This document shows positions 1 through 8,497 of a stretch of DNA of 64,000 nucleotides, one piece after another. Positions within the stretch are counted from its first letter, which is position 1. Every line of letters begins with the position of its first letter. The notes beneath the pieces are model-generated. The model made no database searches, had not been told where the DNA came from, and worked only from the letters and a program-made list of their open reading frames with translations. Position numbers and translations under genes: made by a program. The stretch spans positions 620,001 through 684,000 of the forward strand of contig NZ_CP108644.1 in the NCBI RefSeq assembly GCF_041435495.1, written 5' to 3'. Origin of the DNA: Streptomyces sp. NBC_01116. GTDB lineage: Bacteria; Actinomycetota; Actinomycetes; Streptomycetales; Streptomycetaceae.

Positions 1-1016
1 CCCATGCAGTGACCCAGCACGCCCTTGGGTGCGGTGACGGGCGGCCGGTGCGGATAGGACCGGGCGATGAGGGCGGCCTCGGTGGCGTCGTTGAGGGGGG
101 TCGACGTCCCGTGCGCGTTGACGTGGTCGACGTCCTCGGCGCGCCAGCCGGCGTCGCGCAGCGCGGCGTCGACCGCCGCCCGTGCGACGTCCCCGGACGG
201 GTGGGGGCTGGTGGGGTGGTGGGCGTCGGTGGTGGCGCCCGCGCCCGCGATCAGCGCCCGGGGGACGGCGCCTCTCGCCCGGGCGTCCTCCGCCCGCTCC
301 AGGACCATGATGGCCGCGCCCTCGCCCATGACGATCCCGGCCCGGTCCGCCGAGAAGGGGCGGCAGAGGCGGGCGGGGTCGCCGTCCCGCAGCGCCGCCG
401 CGCCCGAGCGGGCGAAGCCGGTCATGGCGACCGGGAACACGATCGACTCGGTGGCCCCGGCGATGGCGATGTCGCACTGGCCCAGCGTCAGCATGTCCCG
501 GGCCACCGACAGCGCGGTCACCCCGGACGAACAGGCCGTGCACGGCGCCAGGCTGGGGCCGGTGGCCCGCATCCCGATGGCGATCTCGGCCGCGGGCATG
601 TTCGGGATGGTCAGCAGGATGCCCGAGGGCGAGGTGGCGCCGGGGCCCCGCCGCTCCAGGACGACGGCCTGTTCGGTGAGTCCGGCGGATCCTCCGCTGC
701 TGGTGCCGACGACGACGGCGACGCGGGTGCCGTCCCAGTGCGCGGGGTCGAGCCCGGCGTCGGCGACCGCCTCCCGGGCGGCCAGGACGGCGAACTTGAC
801 GTACCGGCCCATCCGGAAGGCGGTCCGGCCGCCGACCGCGTCGTCGAGGTCGACGCCGGAGACCGTACAGGCGAAGTCGACTTCGCAGCCCAGCAGTTCG
901 GGGACGGTGCGGGCGGGCGACACGCCCGCGCAGACGCCGTCCCAGGTGGTGTCGGTGGTGTGGCCGGCCGGGGTGATCATTCCGAGCCCGGTGACGGCGA
1001 TGGCGGGTCGCTTCAT
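1..1016 (-). CDS. Beta-ketoacyl-ACP synthase II-like (FabF family), 3' end outside window
   Basis: Condensing enzyme that would extend an ACP-bound acyl chain by decarboxylative Claisen condensation. About 338 residues are visible. They open with MKRPAIAVTGLGMITPAG, carry the nucleophilic Cys162 in PCTACSSGVTAL, the catalytic His region VNAHGTSTPLND, and end just after APKGVLGHCMG, so the Lys and second His region is present and about 70-80 C-terminal residues lie off the left edge. Because the Cys is kept, it is a true ketosynthase rather than a chain-length-factor type partner. The ATG overlaps the ACP stop by 4 bp (ATGA), so the two are translationally coupled. It is similar in sequence to the KAS at 3477-4733; two active KAS II copies in one operon suggest chain-length or substrate division of labour (inference). 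Confidence 0.93.
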   Translation of the reverse strand, partial: MKRPAIAVTGLGMITPAGHTTDTTWDGVCAGVSPARTVPELLGCEVDFACTVSGVDLDDAVGGRTAFRMGRYVKFAVLAAREAVADAGLDPAHWDGTRVAVVVGTSSGGSAGLTEQAVVLERRGPGATSPSGILLTIPNMPAAEIAIGMRATGPSLAPCTACSSGVTALSVARDMLTLGQCDIAIAGATESIVFPVAMTGFARSGAAALRDGDPARLCRPFSADRAGIVMGEGAAIMVLERAEDARARGAVPRALIAGAGATTDAHHPTSPHPSGDVARAAVDAALRDAGWRAEDVDHVNAHGTSTPLNDATEAALIARSYPHRPPVTAPKGVLGHCM

Positions 1017-1288
1017 CGGGTGTTGCTCACCGGCACCGTGGCCTCCGCCGCCGCGCTGCCGACGGCCACGTCGATGTAGGCGGAGATGTCGGCCAGCGTG
1101 GCGTCCTTGTACAGCTTCTGCGAGTCCGCGTCGACGCCCAGGGTCTCCTTGATGACGACGGCGAACTCGGCGACCGCGAGGGAGTCCATCTCCAGGCTGT
1201 CCATGGTGGACTCCGGCAGGATCTCGGCGGCGGGCACCTTGAACGTCCCGGTCAGCACCTCGGTGATCTTGGGGTGGATGGTCTTCAT
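1013..1288 (-). CDS. Acyl carrier protein
   Basis: Stand-alone ACP of 91 residues starting MKTIHPKITEV. The phosphopantetheine attachment serine is most likely Ser36 in the segment DSLEMDSLAVAEF, which matches the D-S-L core of carrier proteins; the usual preceding Gly is replaced by Met. The ATG at 1288 is preceded by GAGGAATCACC, a good ribosome-binding site, so it is preferred over an in-frame start five codons upstream. It lies between the oxidase gene and a second ketosynthase, with a 4-bp overlap to the latter. The likely role is to carry the growing acyl chain made by the neighbouring KAS enzymes and to present it to the acyl oxidase. Confidence 0.93.
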   Translation of the reverse strand: MKTIHPKITEVLTGTFKVPAAEILPESTMDSLEMDSLAVAEFAVVIKETLGVDADSQKLYKDATLADISAYIDVAVGSAAAEATVPVSNTR

Positions 1289-1393
1289 GGTGATTCCTCT
1301 CATCGGCGTCTCATCGGCTTGGCTTCGTGCCGCGCGGCGGGTGTGCGAACGCGACGGCCCACCGCCCGATGTAACTGGATGGCGACCCTCCGG

Positions 1394-3403
1394 TTACGCC
1401 TTCGGGCGAACCGATTCATCTACGCTCACCTGCGGCTTCTCGAACCATCGGGAGAGCATGGAGGTGGTCCCCCAGTACGCCAGCAGGACCCCCCGGGTAC
1501 CGAGCGCCGCCACCTTCTCGCGCAGCGGGCGCCTCCTGCTGCCGCAGACGGGTCGCCGGAACTCCGCCGCGCGGCCCCGGATTCCCGCCCGGCGGCCCCG
1601 GTGCCAGGGCCCCTCCGGGTCGTCGTAGACGTCCGCGTAGCCGGGCCCCGCGATCGGCCAGTCCGACATCAGGCGCTCGGGGAGGGCGAAGGACTCCACC
1701 AGGGCGGGGGTGTGTTCGGCCACGACGGCGACCGCGTCCTCCACCGCGTCGGGCAGAAAGGTGACCTGATCGGCTGTCAGCCGTCCGGAGGCGAGGAGGT
1801 CGCCGCTGTTGCGGGCGATCCACCGGAGCGCGAAGAGCCGGCGCAGCTCGGTCAGCCGTTCGCGCGCCGCACCCTCGGGCAGGGAGGCGACGGCCTCGGC
1901 GTACGCTTCGTCCGCCTGCCGGTAGGCGTGTGCCTCGACGCCGCGCAGCGCGGCCGAGGAGGCGGCGTTCCACCGGCCGAGCGGGTCGCCGGGCGGGGCG
2001 GCGGCCATCCGCTCGCGGGCGCGGGCGAACCAGAGGTCCTCCACGGCCGCGAACAGCCGGCCGAGGAACGCGGGGTCGCCCGTGTCGCCGGGGCCTTCCG
2101 GGGGCGGTTCCGGGGCGGTGGCGCTGAACAGCATCTCGGCGGCCGCCTTGGCGTGCACGGCGAGGTTGTCGCCCTCGGCGGTGATCGCGCCCTCGATGCC
2201 GGTGAACAGCTCGGTCATGCCGTTGTTCTCCATGAGGCCCTGGGCGCCGCACCGTTCGCGGCATTCGACGATGACGGCACGCGCCTGCCAGGTGATCCAC
2301 CCCTTGGCGACCGCCACCAGGCGCTCCGCCTCGCCCCGGCCGGCCGCCGGGGCCGACTCCCAGCGGTCCAGGGCCCTGCGGTGCAGCAGGCTCATCGCGT
2401 AGACGGTGGCCATCGCTCCGGCCAGCGGCCCGTGGTGGGTGCGGTGCGCGTACACCGGGACCCGTTGGGCGGGGCGCGAACCGGAGATCATCCGGTGACC
2501 GGCGTAGCGGACGGCGATGGCCAGGGTGACCCGGGCGGAGCCGACCGCGCAGGCGCTCATGGAGAGCTTGCCGGGCGTGACCCGGCCGATGGAGGCGAGG
2601 AACCGCCTTCTGCGGTTGGGGACTTCGCTGCGGAAGCGCCCGTCGTCGCCGATCCGCCCGTGCTCTCCGGCGAGCAGCGCGCCGCGCGGGACGAAGCGGC
2701 GGTCGAAGGAGGTCAGGCAGTGGTCGACCGGGGAACCCATCCGGGCGGGCAGCCGCCGCACCCGGACGCCGGGCAGGGCGCGGTGGGCGTCGGTGAGCGG
2801 GACGAGGAAGAGGAAGACACCGTGGTCGGCGCCGTCGACGAGCAGCCGGGCCGTCACGACACCGGACTTGGGACCTCCGGCCGGGCTGGTGTTGGGCATG
2901 AACTTCTGCGCCCCGGCGTGCGGGGTGTGCAGCACGAAGCCGTCGCGTTCGCGGTCGTAGGTCGCGGTCGTCTCGATGGCCGCCGCGTCGTTGCCGTGCG
3001 CCACCTCCGTACAGAGGAAGGTGCCCACGCGCCGCAGGGCGAGGAACTCCGACAAGTCGCGGAGCGTGCCCGCGTCGTGGTCGAGGAGGCTGCCGAGGAA
3101 GAGGTTGTAGTGGATGCCCGCCACCGTGGTCAGTGCCGGGTCGACGGGGCCGAGCCACTCGTGCAGGGCGGCCAGCGCCCGGGGGTCGGCTGCCAGCCTC
3201 GCGCCGCTGTCGAGCGTGTTGTTGAGGATCCGCAGCCGGTGGTAGGAGAGGGCGAGTCGTTCGTCGGGGGTGCCGCTACCGGGACGGCGAAACGGTTCTG
3301 TCGTGAGCAGCCGACGCCAGAACCCGTGCTCCTGGCGGAAGTTCGGTCCGAAGAGCACCGCTGTGAGCAGGTCGTTCGTGGACGGCGGGGCCGCGTCGTT
3401 CAT
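1394..3403 (-). CDS. Acyl-CoA/acyl-ACP oxidase (HxcO-like flavoprotein)
   Basis: A 669-residue acyl-CoA oxidase/dehydrogenase-fold flavoprotein, presumably introducing an alpha,beta double bond into an acyl thioester and passing electrons from FAD to oxygen. Family features visible are the segment VGTFLCTEVAHGND (acyl-CoA oxidase C-T-E loop), the middle beta-domain HTPHAGAQKFMPNT, and the long oxidase-type C-terminal half (ordinary dehydrogenases are about 380 residues). I start at MNDAAPPSTND (ATG at 3403); a frame extension of 15 codons lacks a better signal. Placement beside KAS III, two KAS II and an ACP matches the hexanoyl oxidase (HxcO) of the calcium-dependent antibiotic cluster, which acts on ACP-bound hexanoate; substrate here is inferred from context. 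Fatty-acid beta-oxidation is the alternative but does not explain the neighbours. Confidence 0.85.
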   Translation of the reverse strand: MNDAAPPSTNDLLTAVLFGPNFRQEHGFWRRLLTTEPFRRPGSGTPDERLALSYHRLRILNNTLDSGARLAADPRALAALHEWLGPVDPALTTVAGIHYNLFLGSLLDHDAGTLRDLSEFLALRRVGTFLCTEVAHGNDAAAIETTATYDRERDGFVLHTPHAGAQKFMPNTSPAGGPKSGVVTARLLVDGADHGVFLFLVPLTDAHRALPGVRVRRLPARMGSPVDHCLTSFDRRFVPRGALLAGEHGRIGDDGRFRSEVPNRRRRFLASIGRVTPGKLSMSACAVGSARVTLAIAVRYAGHRMISGSRPAQRVPVYAHRTHHGPLAGAMATVYAMSLLHRRALDRWESAPAAGRGEAERLVAVAKGWITWQARAVIVECRERCGAQGLMENNGMTELFTGIEGAITAEGDNLAVHAKAAAEMLFSATAPEPPPEGPGDTGDPAFLGRLFAAVEDLWFARARERMAAAPPGDPLGRWNAASSAALRGVEAHAYRQADEAYAEAVASLPEGAARERLTELRRLFALRWIARNSGDLLASGRLTADQVTFLPDAVEDAVAVVAEHTPALVESFALPERLMSDWPIAGPGYADVYDDPEGPWHRGRRAGIRGRAAEFRRPVCGSRRRPLREKVAALGTRGVLLAYWGTTSMLSRWFEKPQVSVDESVRPKA

Positions 3404-3435
3404 GATTACGGTCACGACAGAGTAACGATCAAGGA

Positions 3436-3457
3436 ACGGCGAGGACACCCTCGCCGT
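3436..3457 (-). terminator. Intercistronic hairpin between KAS and oxidase genes
   Basis: ACGGCGAGG pairs perfectly with CCTCGCCGT across a 4-nt loop. It sits in the 73-bp gap downstream of the KAS stop and upstream of the oxidase ATG. It could be an attenuator, a processing site or a terminator; no U-tract follows, so full termination is uncertain. Confidence 0.55.
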
Positions 3458-3476
3458 CCCGAAATGCCCCTGTGGA

Positions 3477-4733
3477 TCAGGCGCGTTGGAACGCCAGGGC
3501 GACGTTGTGGCCGCCGAAGCCGAAGGAGTGGCTCAGGGCCGTCTCGACCCGCTGGTGACGGGGCTCCTTGGTCACGCAGTCGAGCGGGAAGGCGTCGGGG
3601 AACGCGTCCAGGTTGGCGACCGGCGGGATGACGGAACGTTCCAGCGTCAGGACGGTGGCCACCGCCTCGATCGCGCCCGCCGCCGCCAGGGTGTGCCCGA
3701 CGACTCCCTTGGGCGCGGTCACCGGCGGCCGGTGCGGGAAGAGCCGGGAGATGAGGGTGGTCTCCATCGCGTCGTTGAGGGGTGTGGAGGTGCCGTGGGC
3801 GTTGATGTGGTCGACGTCGCCGGGCGTCCAGCCCGCCTGGTCCAGCGCCGCCTGGACCGCCCGCTGGGCGCCGTACCCGTCGGGGGCCGGGGCGGTGGGG
3901 TGGTGGGCGTCCGTGCTGGAGCCGGCCCCGGTGAGCAGGGCGCGCGGGCGGCCGCCGCGGGCGCGGGCCCCCGCCTCGCGCTCCAGGACGAGCATCGCGG
4001 CGCCCTCGCCGATGACGAAGCCGTCCCGGTCGGCGGCGAACGGGCGGGACGCGCCCGCCGGGTCGCCGGTGCGGGTGGAGAGCGCGCCCATCCGGGCGAA
4101 CGCGGTGACCACCAGCGGGGTCAGCACCGACTCCGCGCCGCCCGCGACCACCACGTCGCAACTGCCGCCGAGCAGCAGGTCGCGGGCGACGGCGAGGGCG
4201 GTGGCCCCGGAGGCGCAGGCGGTGGCGGGGGCGAGGCTCGGGCCGCCGGCCTTCAGCGCGATGGCGACCTCGCCCGCCGCCGCGTTGGGGATCATCATCG
4301 GGACGAGCAGCGGGGAGACCGCGTCGGGGCCCGAGGCGGCCAGCTTGGCCGCGTTGTCCACCAGGACGGAGACGCCGCCCACGCCCACGCCGAGGACCAC
4401 CCCGACCCGGCTGCCGTCCCACCGTGCCGGGTCGAGACCGGCGTCGGCGACGGCCTGCCGGGCGGCCACGAGTGCCAGCTTCACGAACCTGGCCATCCGC
4501 CACACCGACCGGCCGCCCACCGCCGCGTCCAGATCGACGCCGTCCACCGGACAGGCGAAGTCGACCGGGAGACCGGCCAGTTCCTCGCACCGCCGGGCCG
4601 TGGAGTGCCCGGAGCACAGCTTCTCCCAGAAGCTGTGCTCGTCCGCCCCTGCGGGTGTCACCAGGCCGACCCCCGTCACCGCGATGGCGGTGCCGGCTCC
4701 GGTCTCGGTGCCCTGATCAGCGGGGAGCGACAT
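3477..4733 (-). CDS. Beta-ketoacyl-ACP synthase II (FabF family)
   Basis: A complete 418-residue thiolase-fold ketosynthase. The catalytic Cys173 is in ATACASGATAL, His313 in NAHGTSTPLND, Lys342/His347 in APKGVVGHTLAAAGA, and the C-terminal glycine loop reads LSHSFGFGGHNVAL. Length is normal for FabF (about 410-420). The ATG at 4733 lies inside the last codons of the KAS III gene (17-bp overlap), so coupled translation is expected. It should perform the elongation steps after KAS III has primed the chain. Both this protein and the KAS at the left edge keep the Cys-His-His triad, so neither is an obvious chain-length factor. Confidence 0.95.
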   Translation of the reverse strand: MSLPADQGTETGAGTAIAVTGVGLVTPAGADEHSFWEKLCSGHSTARRCEELAGLPVDFACPVDGVDLDAAVGGRSVWRMARFVKLALVAARQAVADAGLDPARWDGSRVGVVLGVGVGGVSVLVDNAAKLAASGPDAVSPLLVPMMIPNAAAGEVAIALKAGGPSLAPATACASGATALAVARDLLLGGSCDVVVAGGAESVLTPLVVTAFARMGALSTRTGDPAGASRPFAADRDGFVIGEGAAMLVLEREAGARARGGRPRALLTGAGSSTDAHHPTAPAPDGYGAQRAVQAALDQAGWTPGDVDHINAHGTSTPLNDAMETTLISRLFPHRPPVTAPKGVVGHTLAAAGAIEAVATVLTLERSVIPPVANLDAFPDAFPLDCVTKEPRHQRVETALSHSFGFGGHNVALAFQRA

Positions 4734-5832
4734 GCTGTGTTCCTTCCGTAGAATCCGTGGAAATGGTCCCCGGGGTACCCGGCCAGCGCAGTGCCGCCGA
4801 GCCCCAGGTCAGTCCGCCCCCGAAGGCGGTGAGCAGCACCCGGTCGCCGGAGCGGAGGCGGCCGCGGCCCGCCGCGTCGGCCAGGGCCAGCGGGATGGAG
4901 GCGGCGCCGGTGTTGCCGACCCGCTCCACATGGGTCACGCAGCGCTGCGGCGCGATGCCGACCCGCTCCGCGACGGCGTGCAGGATCCGGGCGTTGGCCT
5001 GGTGCGGCACGAAGCGGTCGACCTCGGCCGGGTCCCAGCCGACCCGGGCCAGGAGCGTCCGGCAGGAGCCGGTCATCCGCTCGACGGCGTGCTGGTAGAC
5101 GGTGCCGCCCTGCATCCGGAAGTACCCGTCGTCCGGGGCCGGCGGCCTTCCGCTCGCCCGCGCGCGGGCCCCGCCGCCGGGGACGGTGATCAGGTCGTTG
5201 CCCGTGCCGTCGCTGCCCAGGTCGAACGCGAGCAGTTCTCCGGGATCGCCGGGGCGCCCGGCCGCGACCAGCGCGGCGCCCGCCCCGTCGCCGAAGACGA
5301 CGCCCGCCGAGCGGTCGGCCGGGTCGAGCCAGGTCGAGTAGACATCGGCGCCGACCAGCAGGACGCGCCCGTACAGGCCCGAGGCCACCAGCCCGTGGCA
5401 GACGGCGAGCCCGTAGACGAAGCCGCTGCACACGGCGGCGATGTCCAGGGCCGGTACGGTGCCGAGCCCGAGCCGGGCCGCCAGCGCGGGGGCGGTGCCC
5501 GGACAGAGGTGGTCGGGGGTGGCGGTGGCGAGGACCACCGCGTCCACCCCGACCGCCGCCGGGGCGCGGGCCAGCAGCCGGGAGGCCGCCTCGTAGGCGA
5601 GGTCCCCGGTGGCGACGCCCGGCCCCGCGCGGTGCCGGCTGCCGATGCCGGTGCGGCGGCGGACCCAGGCGTCGTCGACGTCCCAGTCCGCGGGGAGCCG
5701 GTCGTTGCCGACCGGCTCCCCCGGTACCCATCCCGCCACGCTCTCCAGCACCGCCGTGCGCACCCCGGCCCCTAAGACGCCCGTCCGCGTCCCCGGCTCC
5801 GCAGTGCTGTCGGCCGTCCGTCTCCTCGCCAC
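4717..5832 (-). CDS. Beta-ketoacyl-ACP synthase III (FabH-like)
   Basis: Priming ketosynthase that condenses a short acyl-CoA with malonyl-ACP. The catalytic triad is visible: Cys135 in DIAAVCSGFVYGL, His277 in RFVPHQANARIL and Asn307 in RVGNTGAASIPLA. The gene is first in the lipid cassette and overlaps the KAS II gene by 17 bp. The frame is open to a GTG at 5832, but FabH proteins usually begin near the sequence VRTAVLESVAGWVPG; a GTG at 5763 preceded by AGGGG would give that shorter product, so the start is uncertain by 23 codons. In lipopeptide clusters of the calcium-dependent-antibiotic type a dedicated KAS III starts the short fatty acid; that role is inferred here. Confidence 0.92.
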   Translation of the reverse strand: MARRRTADSTAEPGTRTGVLGAGVRTAVLESVAGWVPGEPVGNDRLPADWDVDDAWVRRRTGIGSRHRAGPGVATGDLAYEAASRLLARAPAAVGVDAVVLATATPDHLCPGTAPALAARLGLGTVPALDIAAVCSGFVYGLAVCHGLVASGLYGRVLLVGADVYSTWLDPADRSAGVVFGDGAGAALVAAGRPGDPGELLAFDLGSDGTGNDLITVPGGGARARASGRPPAPDDGYFRMQGGTVYQHAVERMTGSCRTLLARVGWDPAEVDRFVPHQANARILHAVAERVGIAPQRCVTHVERVGNTGAASIPLALADAAGRGRLRSGDRVLLTAFGGGLTWGSAALRWPGTPGTISTDSTEGTQHVAPR

Positions 5833-5932
5833 CCGTTGCCCCGATCCCGTTGCCGTACTGCATCCGGTTGACGAACGGCGGAACGTCTCACGAGGGTGCG
5901 TTCGACTGCGCCGAACGGGTCATGACGTGGCG

Positions 5933-6865
5933 TCAGCTGTCGGCGAGCGCCTCGCGGAGCTCGTCCGCGCCGGGCGGGTTGGCCCCCGCCCGGGAGACGG
6001 TCACGGCGGCGGAGGCGACCGCGTGGCGCAGGACGTCGGCGACGACGTCCCGGTCCACGGCGTGCAGCCGGTCACGGCCGCCGGGACCGAGGAGGCCGTG
6101 CGCGGCGAGGGCGTGGAGCGTGCCCGACATGAACGCGTCGCCCGCGCCGACGGTGTCGACGACGTCGACCGGCGGGGCCCCGACCGTGATCCGGCCGCCG
6201 GGCAGAACGGCCAGGGCCCCGGCGCCGCCCCGGGTCACGAGCACGACGGCGGGCCCGCGCTCCAGCCAGCGCGCCGCGACCCGCTCCGGCTCCTCTCCCG
6301 GATACAGCCACTCCAGGTCCTCGTCGCTCGCCTTGACCAGATCGCTCAGCCCGACGCACTCCTCGACCCGGCGCACGGCCGCCGCGTGGTCGCCCATGAG
6401 GGCCGGCCGCACATTGGGGTCGTAGCTGACGGTCGCGGTGGCCCGGGCGGCGCGCACGAGGTCCAGGACCGTGGCGGAACCGGGCTCCGCCACCGCACCG
6501 ATCGACCCCGTGTGCACGTGCACCGGAGCGGGTTCGACGGCGACCGGGGCGAGGGTCCAGGAGACGTCGAAGGCGTAGCTGGCCTGCCCGGCCCCGTCCA
6601 GGGTGACGGCGGCCGACGGAGTGGGTGCGGTGGATCCGTCGGTGCGGACGTCGACTCCGCCGGAGGCGAGGTGCTCCCGGATGAGCCGCCCGTTCCCGTC
6701 GGGGCCGAGCTGGGTGAGCAGGACGGCGCGGTGGCCGAGGCGGGCCAGGCCGTACGCGACGTTGGCGGGGCTGCCGCCCGGGTGGACCCGGGGGGCCTCG
6801 TCCGGCAGCCGGACGATGTCGGCGACGCATTCGCCGACGACCAGCAGTTCGCTGTGGTCGAGCAT
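5933..6865 (-). CDS. PfkB-family carbohydrate kinase (fructokinase-like)
   Basis: A ribokinase-fold sugar kinase of 310 residues, cytoplasmic, using ATP to phosphorylate a sugar (fructose-like substrate probable but not proven). The N-terminal PfkB signature is GGSPANVAYGLARLG, and the C-terminal signature DTVGAGDAFMSGTL holds the catalytic base Asp and the anion-hole glycines. The start MLDHSELLVVGE at 6865 is chosen because it is preceded by AGGAGACCCC and matches the family N-terminus. It lies 100 bp from the KAS III gene on the same strand, but nothing ties it to the lipid cassette and I treat it as a separate transcription unit. Confidence 0.92.
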   Translation of the reverse strand: MLDHSELLVVGECVADIVRLPDEAPRVHPGGSPANVAYGLARLGHRAVLLTQLGPDGNGRLIREHLASGGVDVRTDGSTAPTPSAAVTLDGAGQASYAFDVSWTLAPVAVEPAPVHVHTGSIGAVAEPGSATVLDLVRAARATATVSYDPNVRPALMGDHAAAVRRVEECVGLSDLVKASDEDLEWLYPGEEPERVAARWLERGPAVVLVTRGGAGALAVLPGGRITVGAPPVDVVDTVGAGDAFMSGTLHALAAHGLLGPGGRDRLHAVDRDVVADVLRHAVASAAVTVSRAGANPPGADELREALADS

Positions 6866-7117
6866 GGGGTGGGGTCTCCTAGAGTGCCGTGGCGTGGGTG
6901 TCCTGGTAGGCGGCGCGGCCTCCGAACACGTTCGGACCGATCCTGCCCCGTCGATCCGTCGGTGGACGTCCGCCTGCCGGTGCACGTCGAGGGCGACGAT
7001 CCGGAGGCAGGGCGGTGGAGAAGTCCCGCGCCGGACACGGCCACTTCGCGCAACAGCCCGAGCCGGCCGTTCGAGCGATGGACCGGCGGTGCCGAGAGGC
7101 CGGCCGGACAGTGATTC

Positions 7118-8497
7118 CTACGGATGCGCCGACACCGGTGCGGTGCCGTCCGTCTCCGTACGCGGTACGCCGCCCGGGAGCGGCTTCGCGGGTGCGGCCC
7201 GGCGCACCCAGAGGAGGGCTCCGGCCAGCACGACCGCGGCAGCCAGCAGCCAGGGCAGCGGGCCCGGAGGCAGGGAGCCCGCCGTCAGTCCGGCGCCGGC
7301 GGCGACCAGTTGCAGGGAGAGCGACTGGACGGAGAGAGCGGTGGCGCGGCCCGAGGCGTCGACCCGGCGGTGCAGCAGGTCGTTCTCGTTGGGGCCCGCG
7401 GCTCCGAGGCCCAGATACACCAGCCCGTAGCCGGTGACGGCGGCCGTCGTGGCGAGGGGGCTCATCGCGTGCGCGGTGAGGCCGAGGAACGTCAGCCCCA
7501 GCGTCACCAGCCCGAGGCTCACGAGCACGGCGCGCTCACTGCTGCCGGCGAACCGGGCGACGAGCGGCGCGAGTTGACTGCCCAGGGCGTGGCAGAGGAA
7601 TCCGGCGCAGGCGAGCCCCGCGAAGACCAGGGCCCCGGACTCCGCCGTCCCCATGAGGGTGGCGGCCCGGCCGGGAGTGAGCAGTTCGAGGGCCGCGAGC
7701 GCGGCGCCCGCGGCGCTCGCGGTCAGCAGGATGCGCCGGATCAGGGCGTCCCGGGCGCCGAGCCGGAGCCCGGCGGCGATGGCGGCGGGCACACCACCCA
7801 CAACCCCTCGCACACCTGTCCGGACCCGGGGCGGTTCGGTCAGGGCGCTCAGCACGTAGAGCACGAAGACGACCTCGACCAGCGCGCCGAGCAGGGCGGG
7901 CACGGAGAGCAGGATGACGAGCCCGCCGGTCGTATCGGTGAGCCACTCCCCCAGGCCCGGGGCGAGCCCGAGCAGCCAGGGGAGCCCGCCGCCGAGCAGG
8001 GTGCCGAGCGCAAGGGCGGCCGAGGTGGCGGAGCCGCCGCGCGCCAGCCCCGTACGCAGATCGGCGTCGGGCCCCGCGTGGGCGTGGACGGTGTCGACGT
8101 ACCAGGCTTCGGCGGGCCCGCTGGACAGGGCGCGGGCCAGGCCCATCAGCCCCATGCCGAGGACGATGGCCCAGCCCGCGGCGCCCAGGCCGATGAGGGT
8201 GAAGGCGGCCAGGTTGAGCAGTCCGGCGATGGCGAGGACGGGGCGCCGCCCGATGACGTCGGAGAGGCCTCCGGTGGGCAGTTCCATCGCGGCGGCCGTG
8301 AGGGAGTGCACGGCGTAGAAGCCGGCGATGGCGGCGAGGCCCATGCCCCGTTCGGTGAAGAGGAGCACTCCCGTCGCGATGGACATGCCGATGGGGAGCC
8401 AGAAGAGGAAGGAGACCGTGACGAACCGGCGGCGCGCGGTCACCTCGTCGAGGCCGCCGCCCGGGGCGGAGGCGGCGAGGGCCTCAGCGCCGGCCAC
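7118..8497 (-). CDS. MFS transporter
   Basis: Major facilitator superfamily membrane protein of 459 residues with about 12 hydrophobic segments. The motif-A-like loop after the second helix reads LPTGGLSDVIGRRPVLA (G-x-x-x-D-x-x-G-R-R), the MFS hallmark. The GTG start at 8497, giving VAGAEALAASAPGGG, has GAGGGGG a few bases upstream and overlaps the ArsR-type gene by 14 bp; longer in-frame starts give a proline-rich, non-family N-terminus. The overlap means regulator and transporter are one operon, so the exporter is probably controlled by the upstream ArsR-like protein. Substrate is unknown; efflux is more likely than uptake. Confidence 0.88.
   Translation of the reverse strand: MAGAEALAASAPGGGLDEVTARRRFVTVSFLFWLPIGMSIATGVLLFTERGMGLAAIAGFYAVHSLTAAAMELPTGGLSDVIGRRPVLAIAGLLNLAAFTLIGLGAAGWAIVLGMGLMGLARALSSGPAEAWYVDTVHAHAGPDADLRTGLARGGSATSAALALGTLLGGGLPWLLGLAPGLGEWLTDTTGGLVILLSVPALLGALVEVVFVLYVLSALTEPPRVRTGVRGVVGGVPAAIAAGLRLGARDALIRRILLTASAAGAALAALELLTPGRAATLMGTAESGALVFAGLACAGFLCHALGSQLAPLVARFAGSSERAVLVSLGLVTLGLTFLGLTAHAMSPLATTAAVTGYGLVYLGLGAAGPNENDLLHRRVDASGRATALSVQSLSLQLVAAGAGLTAGSLPPGPLPWLLAAAVVLAGALLWVRRAAPAKPLPGGVPRTETDGTAPVSAHP

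Noticed and set aside
1274..3631. Long open frame on the plus strand opposite the acyl oxidase
   Set aside because: High-GC DNA keeps antisense frames open. The encoded protein is low complexity (Arg/Gly/Ala-rich) and has no family motifs, while the minus strand has clear oxidase motifs.
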